Assembly (NCBI GenBank): GCA_036346395.1
Contig: JAYEVG010000033.1
Coordinates: 124,001-188,000, forward strand
Reading direction: 5' to 3'
Length of the DNA: 64,000 nt
Source of the DNA: Hsuehochloa calcarea
Taxonomy: Eukaryota > Streptophyta > Magnoliopsida > Poales > Poaceae
The notes beneath the pieces are model-generated. The model saw only the letters and a list, made by a program, of their open reading frames with translations. It was not told where the DNA came from and did not search any database. The position numbers were made by a program, and so were the translations under genes. Shown here in pieces: positions 23,101-32,939 of the stretch (positions are counted from its first letter, which is position 1; each line of letters opens with the position of its first letter).

Positions 23101-24320
23101 CTTTTAGCCTCTGGAGATGGCAAAAGGAGCGCCACTATTATAGGTGATGTGTACATTCATCCATCTGCAAAGGTGCATCCAACTGCAAAGGTAATGTTGG
23201 GTTCTTATGCCTATATTGATCAGTGATCATGATATCTTATATGCTTCAGCCTATATTTGATTGGTTTTTATTGCATAGACAATGAATGTTTTTACCTTTT
23301 TAATATAAATCTACTTTTTTAAAAAAAGGTGTAAACCCTGATAAGTAATACTTCATATACAGATTGGTCCCAATGTCTCGCTATCAGCAAATGCACGCAT
23401 TGGAGCTGGTGCCAGGCTTATCAATTGCATCATTCTGGATGATGTTGAAATTATGGTTAGTTTTCTGTGTCCCATGTGATAAAAATCTTGTTTAGGAACA
23501 TGCATCTCACATAGTTCCTTTGGTGGCAGGAGAATGCAGTCGTTATACATTCAATTGTGGGGTGGAAGTCAACCATAGGAAAATGGTCACGTGTACAGGC
23601 AAGATTTCCTCTTTTCTGTTTCATTATTTACCCTATTTCAAAAATTACAGTATCCTGATTCTCATCTCTTTCATCCCCAAGCATTTATACAAAGCTTATA
23701 ACATTTTATATTTCATGGACCACGGCTTGGAACACTTTTACCGAGTCCAATTTGAGAAGCAAGATTAATATCTTAATGTTCTTATGTAAATTTTGTCACT
23801 GTCGAGATTATGCTCCCTACAGTTTAGCACATCTATTTTTTTCTTGGGTTGGTGTTTTATAGTTCCATGTGCAAAGTCAATACATTTTGCTGAGAAGTTA
23901 CTTTTGATGTAAATTAGTTTCAATACATTTTGCTGCATGTAAATTAATTTGGCTATGGAATTTGTGTGACTGCACATCTCGGTGAAATTCCCTTTGAAAT
24001 GAAGATGCAATTATGCATACTGCCAATCCAGTCTTTTTTGGGTGCATCATTTAGCTTCATGTAATGAAAGTTCTCTTTTGAATTCAGGGTGAAGGTGACC
24101 ACAATGCCAAACTTGGTATTACTATTCTTGGTAAGACCCTACCTAGATGATATCTTGCGATGAGATGCTTTGCGTGTGGATAGTTTCTATGCTGGATTTG
24201 ACGTTCTATCTAAATGCAGGTGAAGCCGTTGATGTTGAAGATGAAGTAGTTGTAGTTAACAGCATTGTGCTCCCGAATAAAACTCTCAATGTCAGCGTGC
24301 AGGAGGAGATTATCCTATAA
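20129..24320 (+). CDS. Mannose-1-phosphate guanylyltransferase alpha-like (GMPPA/KONJAC type), 15 exons, apparent 1-nt deletion in exon 4
   Basis: Exons: 20129-20186, 20271-20368, 20478-20578, 20704-20781, 21006-21066, 21181-21227, 21324-21416, 21580-21670, 22132-22180, 22853-22969, 23043-23190, 23363-23455, 23530-23598, 24088-24130, 24220-24320. They total 1247 nt, one short of 415 codons plus stop. The N-terminal nucleotidyltransferase signature GGPTKGTRFRPLS and KPLFPLAGQPMV, the LNCDVCSSFPL core, the middle LDQDILSPLAGKKELYTY and a C-terminal left-handed beta-helix (IHPSAKVHPTAK, IGPNVSLSANARIGAG) give the full family order. Family role: cytosolic GDP-mannose production from mannose-1-phosphate and GTP, with alpha-type proteins acting mainly as stimulators of the catalytic subunit. 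In exon 4 CTGAGGAGGATAAG (about 20708-20721) lacks one G against the expected LREDK coding, which shifts the frame. A donor five bases earlier in exon 3 (CCC|GTCAGG) would restore it. Intron 13 starts with GC. Confidence 0.88.
23599..24087 (+). other. GC-AG intron 13 of the GMPPA-like gene
   Basis: The exon ends GTACAG at 23598 and the intron begins GCAAGA; it ends TTCAG before GGTGAAGG at 24088. The junction residues (RVQ then GEGD) agree with the family reading frame. GC-AG introns are about one percent of plant introns and need a strong match around the donor, which CAG|GCAAG has. Confidence 0.75.
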
Positions 24321-24464
24321 TAGTCCTCTCATAATTCATGTTTTTGTTTAATCCCAAATAAGGTCTTCACACCAACTATGTAGTTTCCCTTTTCTTATTT
24401 ATTCCCGCCATGTAAGCTTCCATTAGATTGAGATCATTAGTCTGTGTTTATACCCAGCTTGAGA

Positions 24465-24517
24465 TGTGATATGATGTAAGCATTTTGGGTGTGATATGAT
24501 GTAAGCATTTTGGGTTT
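24465..24517 (+). repeat. 25-bp tandem duplication in the 3' UTR region
   Basis: TGTGATATGATGTAAGCATT plus TTGGG occurs twice in direct succession downstream of the GMPPA-like stop codon. Confidence 0.85.
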
Positions 24518-25435
24518 TGGCGTTATTTACAGATGTGGAAAATGTACGAACAGATGGCACCATTTTTATTAAGAATGAACATTTTGCTATCTAGTATCAA
24601 CTTTGCGCCGGTGTTGGATTTTGGAGATCTCGGTTGTCTCTTTGATTAAACGCCTTTGCTTATTGTTCTTATTATGGTATTGCAGGTTAACATGGCAGAT
24701 TAACTATCGCAGTCCAAGCAACAACATCCTTACCTACAATACCATCAAACACGCACCTTGCATGACTGACAACCCCGCGCAGGGAGTAGGCATTGATCAG
24801 TGCTGACCCGACAAAGGCGTTCTGGTCATGGCCCAGCTTGCACGCGCAAGGTGTGCATGCCCCAGGTAAGACACGGGCGCGTCCAGGGCAACAACCAGCT
24901 TCAGCACCGTGGTGAGCACGAACTAGTTCACCTCGTGCCCCTCCCCTCTGCAGCCTCCGAAACAGCGCCGTGGACTCCTTGAACTCCCCCCGCTGGTGTG
25001 GCCCTGGATGCGCCTGACGAAGGACACCACGTGTCTGTGCACGAGACGGCACGGCACGATACAGTCCATCAGCACGTTTAGGCATGATTACGATGGAAGT
25101 ATTTTAAAAAATTAGACCGTTTTTAGCCGTTGGAGAGTATTAAAAATACATTTTTTTAATTTTTTTTCTATAAATAGCCACCATAACACCCCCTTCAGCA
25201 CCTATCTATTCTTCAATATCCTCTGTGAATTCTGTTGTCCAAATATATATTCATTTTGTAATAATTTGGTAAAAATTCAAAATTTTGTGCCGAATATAAT
25301 ATATATATATATATAACAAAATCCAGCTGCAAGTTAGGAAAAGAGGTATAATACCGTTTTTGTATATTTCTACAGTTCTTATTTGTTATAGTAAGATGAA
25401 ATAAATAATAGTGTAATTTTCAATTATCAGTTTTC

Positions 25436-25790
25436 GTGATGAAAAATTATGATATTTTTGTTATTGGTGGTTACGTAATTTCACTAAAAGATCTTGCATC
25501 CTTCGACAATCTCGAGGCCTCAAATCAACCGCAAGAGCAAGCAGCAATACCATCATCAGGCTCTACAAATGCATCTGCGCCTGCAAGCACCGGAACAGAA
25601 AGATCCAAGTCGAGTACATCCATAGACTGGGATGATTTCGATACGACAACCAAGCCAGATGAACAAGGAGTTCAGGTAAAATATGTTGTCTGTAAAATTT
25701 GTAAACATAAATTGTCTGCAAAGTCTTTAGGTGGAACGAGACACTTGCTTAGACATGATGTATGATGTAAAGCAAGACAAGGATTGGCCA
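25436..25790 (+). pseudogene. hAT transposase N-terminus with BED zinc finger, plus-strand copy
   Basis: The ORF reads MMKNYDIFVIGGYVISLKDL, an acidic and serine-rich linker, and a BED-type finger CKICKHKLSAKSLGGTRHLLRH (residues about 86-107) with Cys-x2-Cys and His-x4-His ligands. It then reaches a stop at HDV. The family continues into a helical region and an RNase H-like domain, which are absent on this strand. It is therefore a fragment, able at most to give a DNA-binding peptide of 109 residues. Confidence 0.75.
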
Positions 25791-25849
25791 TGAGGTAAAC
25801 GCAGCTGCAGCACAACCCTGACGGGCACATCACTGATGTAGCAAGAATG

Positions 25850-26736
25850 ATTCATCGTATGTACCTGTTGCCCTAGAGTTTACAGCGGCATTATATAAAG
25901 TTATTGAAAACATTTATTTGTAAGACCAAAATCTTCCACGACTTTAATAATACAGTCCGTAATATTCTCACTCGTGTGTGCAACATCAATTAGGTTGAAC
26001 CATATAATTTTTTTTCTATTTCTTAGTTGTCGTTAACATAATGAGCAACTACACTCAGATAATCCTTATTAACCCGACCACTCCATATGTCCGAGGTTAA
26101 AGCCACTGAAAATATACATGTACTAAATAGTTCTTTTAATGTATCACGGCATTCATTTTGGTATTTAACTAGATCTCTGGTTGTTGTCTGTCTAGAACAG
26201 ACAGAAAATCTAGGATTATGCGCTACCCTAATATAATTTTCAAACGATTTAGATTCACCAATGTTTAAAGGTAGATCATCTAAAGTAATTAAACAACAAA
26301 TATATTGACAAGCTACATCAGGACTATAGTCTCAACTACGTACCATACCATCGGGGTTTTACTGCAGCTGCGTCTATCTCATGGTCAATCCTTGTCTTGC
26401 TTTACATCTTACAACATGTGTAAGCAAGTGTCATGTTTCACCTGAAGACTTTGTAGACAATTTGTGTTTACAAAATTTACAAACAACATATCTTACCTAA
26501 ACTCCTTACCCGTCTAGCTTGCTTGTCTTATCGAAATCTTCCTAGACTCCCAATGTACTTGACCTTGATCTCTTTGCTCCGATGCTTACAGACACAGAGG
26601 CACTCGTAGAACCTGATAATGGTATTGTTGCTTGCTCTTGCGGTTGAGTTGGGGCTGCAACATTCTCAAAGGATACAAGATCCTCCGATGAAATTACAAA
26701 ATCACCAATAGCAAAACTAGCATAATTTTTCATCAC
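25850..26736 (-). pseudogene. hAT transposase N-terminal region, minus-strand copy
   Basis: From ATG at 26736 it reads MMKNYASFAIGDFVISSEDL, the same linker, the remains of the BED finger, then in shifting frames DYSPDVACQYICCLI, LPLNIGESKSFENYIRVAHN, WFNLIDVAHTSENI and KVVEDFGLTNK, and SITLYNAAVNSRA near 25890. These follow the order of cereal hAT transposases of the RICESLEEPER type. Several stops and frameshifts are present. The region corresponding to the start of the RNase H-like core is reached, but the hAT dimerisation domain is missing. Confidence 0.7.
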
Positions 26737-27613
26737 GAAAAATACATAAAAAATTACACTATTATTTACTTCATTTTAGTATAACAAATAATAACAATAA
26801 AAATACACAAAAATCAATATTGCACCTCTTTTCCTAACTGCAGCAGTATATCAAAATTTCGAATATTTGGCACATGTTTTTTCAAATTTTGCCAAATTAT
26901 CACAAAAGAGATCTAAATTTGCACAACATAATTGAGAGAAGAGATTGAAGATTGGATAGTGGCTGAATGAGGGGGGTATGGCTACCTATTTATAGAAAAA
27001 ATTGAGTTTTTTTTTAAAAAAATATTTTCTCTTATATTTTTAAAGCACTCAAACGGCTAAAAACAGCTAAAAGTTTGAAAAATTCGCCCCTTACCATGCA
27101 TAAATGGGCTAAGCAGGCCTAATCGTGCGAACGGGCTGTGCCGTGACATGCCTTACCGTGTCTAATGGTGCTAAACAGGCTAGTCGTGTCGTGCCGTGCT
27201 AGGCTAGGGGGTCAACCCAAACACAGCACACCTCATCGGGCCAACCTAGAACGGCCCATCTACAGTGTCATTCTGCGTCGTGGGCCAACACGATTTTCTG
27301 CTCTAGCATTCCGTCAACACCCTGCGCGCGCTGGCAAAGGGCCCAAGCTTCACACACATATTGAGCAGGATGTTGCAGCGGAAGAGGTCAAGACGCGTCG
27401 CACGACGTGTCCTTGCACGGCGCGGCCAATGCTGGTGTCACTGTGCACGATGTAGCCTTGCAAGAGCCTAGCGTATGCGAAAGGGTTGACCTCGGAGAGG
27501 GTGAGCGAGGTGAGCTCGTCCTCCAGCCACTTCAGCGCCGTATTGGCTGCAACGCCGCGGCGGGGCGCGGATTGGGTTGGGAGAAGGTGGGAAGGAGGCG
27601 GTGGTTCAGTCAT

Positions 27614-28109
27614 AAGATCTGGTGGCGAGGGCAGCAGTTGTCACCAACTCGATTTTCATCAGCTAAGCCAGATGCTTCCATAAGACCATGGCTGGTCGAG
27701 ATAAACGTCTAAGATGTGGGCGCAAACTCGACAACAATTCGGTTATGGCGGAAACCACTGGTGCAGCGGACACAACATGTGGTGGCGATCGTGGCGACAT
27801 TAGTAGGCAACGGACCAACTCTTCTCCTCAGATTGGATTGGATTGGATCAGCTCGGGTTGCAGCCACGCGTGCAGCAATGCAGAGCGGTATTGAAGAACA
27901 GTGGTTATGTTACCCAGCAGCCGAGGGGATCGGCGGCGGGGAAGAAGAATTTTGGGGAAGCAAAATACGAACGCTTGTTGTATTGTATTTGTAGATCTAT
28001 CTGGGCGATCTGGTCAAAATTTTAAAGATCATATTAATTATGGAAATATCAGTGCTATTGACGAGAATATCATAATTCTCAATTAATTAAGCTATTTATC
28101 TACAATATT
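27614..28109. other. Upstream region of the PPR pseudogene; no gene supported
   Basis: Short overlapping plus-strand ORFs without a domain. It probably holds the former promoter and leader of the PPR gene, up to the gypsy LTR. Confidence 0.4.
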
Positions 28110-28789
28110 TGTCATAGATAATATTGTCTTTACATAACTTTGAAAGGTACCACTGATCATCAATATCGTAAGCTATTCTACGACCACCATATATGGTCGT
28201 AAGCCATCCTTCTATCTTGTGGTCGTAAGATCTTTTACGACTACATACTGATCGTAAGTTCTACTATGATCACCTTATGGTTGTAAACTTTATTATGACT
28301 AAGTCAATCACTACCACCCTATGGTTCAAAAGGATCACAAACATATGCACCCAATCGACTAGGGACCTTATACACGATGTTTAATTACACACAGTAGTTA
28401 ATATGTGTCATTTTTCTCTGATATAACATATTAATCTATGTCTCTGCCATAACCGCAAGGCGAACGTGGGGCGTGCTTTCTCCAACAATAACTACTATCA
28501 ACGTGCGTTATGACAACTGCCACCCCCCTCAGACGTTATATAAGGGTAATGCCGGTGGACAGAGACAAGAAGCGACACAAGCAATAAAATAGACATAAGT
28601 CATTTGTTCTAGCCTTCGGTGACTTCTCTCTTGTTGTAAGCACAATCAATACAAGAACACAGGACTAGGGTTGATATTCTCCCAGGAGAAGTTCCGAACC
28701 TGTCTAAATCTCTATCTCATTTCTGTGTAGTTTGGATCAAGGAACCTCCTTAGCATTCATTTCATAAGTTTGATATTAAAACATCGACA
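28110..28789 (+). mobile_element. 5' LTR of a Ty3/gypsy (Tat-like) element
   Basis: It starts TGTCATAGATAATATTG and ends AACATCGACA at 28789. U3 contains an array of CTACGACCAC and GGTCGTAAG motifs (28170-28320). A TATATAAGG box lies at 28536. The end is followed by GTTGGTGTCGTCCGTGGGG, a primer-binding site of the type seen in grass Tat and Athila elements. The left flank is ATATT. Its right-hand partner LTR was not found. Confidence 0.75.
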
Positions 28790-28860
28790 GTTGGTGTCGT
28801 CCGTGGGGAAGTCTCCTTTGTTCTTTCGTAAATTTTCTTTGTTCCCACTCTGGTGCTACC

Positions 28861-30376
28861 ATGGTAGGGGAGTGGAATGAGGAGAATTGGTTTGATCTGG
28901 CAGACTACGTAGGACTCGACATAGATGCATACTACGACTACGAGCCAAGCATGGTTTCGTACGATGATAATGCTGGTTCCAGGGATCTTTCACCAGCCCT
29001 CGAAAATCGCATACCGAACAAGATTGAGGAGGGAACATTTTCCCCCACAACTGTACACCCAGATGAGGAATCAGAATCCTCACAGGGCAAGGGTCCAAGC
29101 GACCATGATCGGAACCGCCCCACGGCACGAGTTGAACGCAGCGAGGATTCCTCCTAGAAACGTTTGAGTCCATCTGAGGCTGTCCAATCTGATGTGTCAA
29201 GTCCTGGAATCCAGGGTTCCAGGGCTCAACCATCACTTACTAACTGTCACCCTTTGGTTACCCCGACCGGGAATGTGGTCTAACTTGTTGTAGTTGCGGA
29301 CTCAGCCATATCCCCGGAGGATTCAGATTCAACTGGAGACTGTTATAACCCAGAATTCCCCTTTCTAGAGGGGATTGCTCCAAGTCGCGAGGTGCTGTCC
29401 TTCGACTACTCCTCCAGCCTAGAGGGCTCGACTGCAAGCGATGACACCAGCATCCAGGAGGTCTTTGTGCTCCTCTCAGATCCTGATCTTTCTCCAAGAA
29501 TTAGGACTAGGGCTGCTTCCCATCGATCACTCGATTCGGGCACTCATCACAATGGAGAGGACGCCTCTGACAACAACAAGGATATCAACCTTCATGAGCG
29601 TAGTGGACATCCTCGAAGTGATCACACTCCATTGAGGCATGCTCCAGCCAACTCAGATGTTGATGATCCTGACACCATCCGGCGAAGGAGGATTGCAGCC
29701 TAGAATACACTGCCTGGGCGCATCAACTACAAGTCGGAAACCGCTCAAGAGCTTTAGCATATCAAAGATTTGATCGAAAACCCAACTCTGGAGCTTGTCC
29801 AAGTACCAGGTTACGATCTCTTCCCTCAAGAGATTGCACAAAGGCCCCGGGATACCATGACCAGAATCGAGCGCAACTGACAACGCCATCCCAAGTGTCA
29901 CACCGAGACCACACCCTCAAATGTCCGACGTTCGAACAACTCTCCTCATGGTGGACAACAAGACCGCGGGCCCGGTCGATCTCCCGACCATGATGCTGGT
30001 CGAAGAAAAAACCCTCCAACATCTGGTGATCAACGGACTCCTAGTGGAGGTGGGCAATCACCACTTCATCAAAGGGATCTACATCAACAAATAGAGCGCG
30101 AGTAGTATTACCCTCGTAGGACTGAGATCTATGATAGATCAGGTCCATTTACCACTGGGTATCGTCGAGTACGATCACCTGACGATTCTAACCCTTCTTT
30201 CCCACAAAGGAGGCATTATGATACCATTACCGGACGGCGGGGGCTTTCGTTTGATTTCCGAGCAGCTCGTTGGCCAGCCAGATTTGGACCGGCCAACATG
30301 GAGAAGTATGATGGGTCCCAAGATCCCATCGAGTTCCTGCAAATCTACACAATTGCAGTCCGCGGCATTGGAGGGG
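28861..30376 (+). pseudogene. Gypsy gag, N-terminal part, interrupted by a SIRE LTR
   Basis: ATG at 28861 opens an acidic N-terminal region (MVGEWNEENWFDLADYVG) that breaks at a TAG after 98 codons. Further open blocks follow at 29392-29703 and 30090-30376, ending with KYDGSQDPIEFLQIYTIAVR, the conserved start of the gypsy gag core. The frame is cut at 30376 by the SIRE-type LTR, directly after the AGGGG target-site copy. The remaining gag lies on the other strand, ending at 49250. Several stops make this a dead copy. Confidence 0.75.
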
Positions 30377-32156
30377 TGTTGGATCGAAAAGACGACTAGA
30401 GGGGGGTGAATAGGAGCACGCTCACTTTTTCACAAATAATGAATCAATAAAACTTTACTCCAGTAGCTATAGAATCTATGAAGATCAGTATATCAGTACA
30501 GCGGAAGGCTAATATTGAATCCAATAAAAACCCCAAAGCGATAGGACAAAACCAACAAAGATTGAAGTGTACAGCGGAAGACTAATATTGAATCCAATAA
30601 AAACCCCAAAGCGATAGGACAAAATCAACAAAGATTGAAGTGAAACAATGTACTGGCGGTCGGACCGCTGCCTAACTGGCGGTCGGACCGATTCCCGACC
30701 GGTCTGACCGGTGGCTATGGGCGGTCTGACCGCCGGTGTATAGAACAGAAGAACAGCTCCGATAACGAAGATGAAAATAGATGAAATTTTTGATCTACTA
30801 ATCCAAACTTGATAAAACTTGGAACACACATTCTTTATGATAACAGGGACCTATTCCAATCGAAGATTATGATAATTCTTGGAGGAATCAAGGTCATTTT
30901 CCGTTTGATCAAAGAAGGGTTCAAAACCGGGTCAAAATAAAAACTAGGTCAAAACTCTTGCTCGTGGGTGATTGATGATCAAGATGATCCTAGATAGATT
31001 GCTACATGTCACAACAAGCTAGATCACGTGAAGAAACCAAGTAAAAACTCACGGATCAAAGAAAGACCTAAAATCATCAAATAGAGAGAAAGAACGCAAT
31101 GTGACAAAACATTGATCAAACTTTCCTTTGATTGATTGATATGATCAGGGCTTACAGCCACTCCATCAATGGAAGATAATGCTCAATCCAAGAGCACAAA
31201 AATCACATCAAACATCAAGAACCCTAGCCTCCACAAAAGCTCTCCCTAAGAAAATTAGGGTTTACAAGAATTACAAAAGAGGCGAAGAAGAGGTGCATCC
31301 ACCTCCCTCTCCTATTTATAGTGGAGGCTTAGACCTTCTAGATGTTTGATCCTATTGGGCTCCCGTTAAGGCCCAAAACAAATAGGACACATACGCACGT
31401 ATTTTAAAGCGTCGTCTTTATCTCCTCTTGACCTAACTAGCTACACCTTGCGCCATCTTGCGCTTTGGATTAGCTAATAGGTCACCCTTGTCCATCTTGC
31501 ACCACGCTTGAGTACATTGACCTCACCCGGCATCGTCGATCGTTCTGGACCTCAGCTCTCCAAGCCTAGTCCCGATCATCCTCGTCGTTGACCGTCGTTG
31601 ACCACCAAGCAACCTGCACAACAATAGACAAGTAAACCGAATTTGGGAACAAGTTCTTCACAACTTGACCCATGTTAGTCAAAACATGCATCATGCAACA
31701 TATATGCCATAAAACTCATGACTTTGACCTAACAACCGAATATCGCCGCCTCGAAGATCGACAATCAAGTGAAAACCAGTCAGACCGCCCCCAGGGCCGG
31801 TCTGACCGCCCACCCTGGCCGGTCTGACCGCCAGCTGGGACTTAACCATTTTTCCTCTCTGGAAAACCGGAACCTACTGGAATTTTTAAACCAATAGAAC
31901 TTTTGACTGGAGGCTCCAAAAATTATGAGACCAAGTGCAAAAGAATCCCCTTTCTTGCCTACACACTGTATTTTTGGCCCAGCTCAAACCACACTTTCAG
32001 AATCGGTTAGGCCAAGCCGCCACTGGCCGATTAGACCGAGGTTCGGCACGACGACATGCCAACTTTGCCGAAAACACGTGAAACGATAAACCATTAACTC
32101 TATTGCCAATTGTCACATCATCCTAAGATCTGGAGCATATCCCCATGATATCCACA
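30377..32156 (-). mobile_element. SIRE-type Ty1/copia LTR, minus orientation, left boundary of the inversion
   Basis: On the plus strand it begins TGTTGGATCGAAAAGACG and ends GATATCCACA, so the LTR reads TGTGGATATC...CCAACA on the minus strand; it is 1780 bp long. It has CGGTCTGACCG clusters near both ends and a TATTTATAGTGG box at 31313. The left flank is AGGGG and the right flank is ACATT, which do not match each other. Each matches the complement of a flank of the SIRE copy at 49251-56464 instead. It is not a simple solo LTR. Confidence 0.85.
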
Positions 32157-32491
32157 ACATTTTTACAAGTCGACACTGCACTTTACATTTAGAAATTTAC
32201 CATTATTCCATCTGATACCATCATCGCGTAAATTACCCTTATCACATGATTCTTTCATATATTACATCATTGTCTTTGATTATCATGTCTGCAGACCACA
32301 ATAACCACGTGACTTTTATATATCACCCTTGCTTTCCTTTTGTTCGGGACACATGTTAGCATAGTTGTTGCATGTGACAGGGTCATGGGAGCACTATATT
32401 TTTAGCACCGTGTTGTTTTATACATTTTCAAATAAATTCCATGTTATTCGCTCTTCCGTTGTCTTTCAAATCAACGTGATCTTCTTTTTAT

Positions 32492-32939
32492 TGTTGGATT
32501 GATCTCGGCTAACTGCCGAGACCGAGTCTTACGGGCAAAAGCCCACCTATGCATACGATCGAGGCGGTTCCAACGCTTTCGATTTTGGTTTGGTCCGGTC
32601 ATCTCGGCGCTACAAAAGCAGGGATTGATCGGGGTTTGTGCGCGCAAGTTGTTCAAACCCAAAAGGATCCCGCACACGTCCGATCCATAACGAGCGAGGT
32701 GAGCGAAGGCGGACCGGCGACATCGAATCACCGCCGCCACATCGTCACCACCGCGACTCGAGGTACGCCTTCTACGGCGCTCAGATCTACGCCGATCCCG
32801 ACCGAAGAATCAACCACGATGACGTCTTCATCATCGGGTATGTGTTAACGCTTCCGCACTAATGTTTTAGTTAGGTGTTCTTCGATTGAGCTAGGGTTCA
32901 TGTTATTAGACATCTTCAGGCTTAGATCTAACACTTACA
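32492..32939 (+). mobile_element. 5' LTR of the TORK-like copia element
   Basis: TGTTGGATTGATCTCGGC...CACTTACA, 448 bp, preceded by TTTAT. TGGTATCAGAGC at 32941 is the primer-binding site for initiator tRNA-Met. Confidence 0.9.

Larger units (their letters stand above)
25086..27304. mobile_element. hAT element with two 5' halves in inverted, tail-to-tail arrangement
   Basis: Each arm carries a leader with a CTATAAATAG or CTATTTATAG box (25168, 26981), then the same protein N-terminus MMKNY..F.IG.(F/Y)VIS on the plus strand (25436) and the minus strand (26736). Arms are about 25090-25810 (plus) and 26360-27100 (minus), separated by about 550 bp. The right outer part (27110-27304) has GTGCCGTGC-type subterminal repeats common in grass hAT elements and ends TAGAGCAGAAAATCGTG read inward from 27304. 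The next 8 bp, GCATTCCG, is the expected target duplication length, but I found no second copy on the left, where the end seems truncated. The element sits in the PPR pseudogene. Confidence 0.7.
24687..27613 (-). pseudogene. PPR (pentatricopeptide repeat) pseudogene interrupted by a hAT element
   Basis: The start is ATG at 27613 (MTEPPPPSHLLPTQSAPRRG), followed by NTALKWLEDELTSL, ARLLQG and HVVRR, then in another frame DLFRCNILLNM, the N-terminus of a plant PPR protein of the PCMP type. Reading breaks at about 27305, where a hAT end begins. It resumes at about 25045 with VSFV, RGEFKESTALFRRLQRGG, and CACKLGHDQNAFVGSALINA then ARCVFDGIVGKDVVAWTA, all typical 35-residue PPR units. It stops near 24687 against the 3' flank of the GMPPA-like gene. 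At least three frame changes and an in-frame TAG (about 24928) show decay. PPR proteins normally bind organellar RNA; this copy lacks the C-terminal repeats and is probably non-functional. Confidence 0.75.

Noticed and set aside
30377..32156. Simple solo LTR
   Set aside because: The 5-bp flanks AGGGG and ACATT differ, and both find partners at the other SIRE copy, so recombination between elements fits better.
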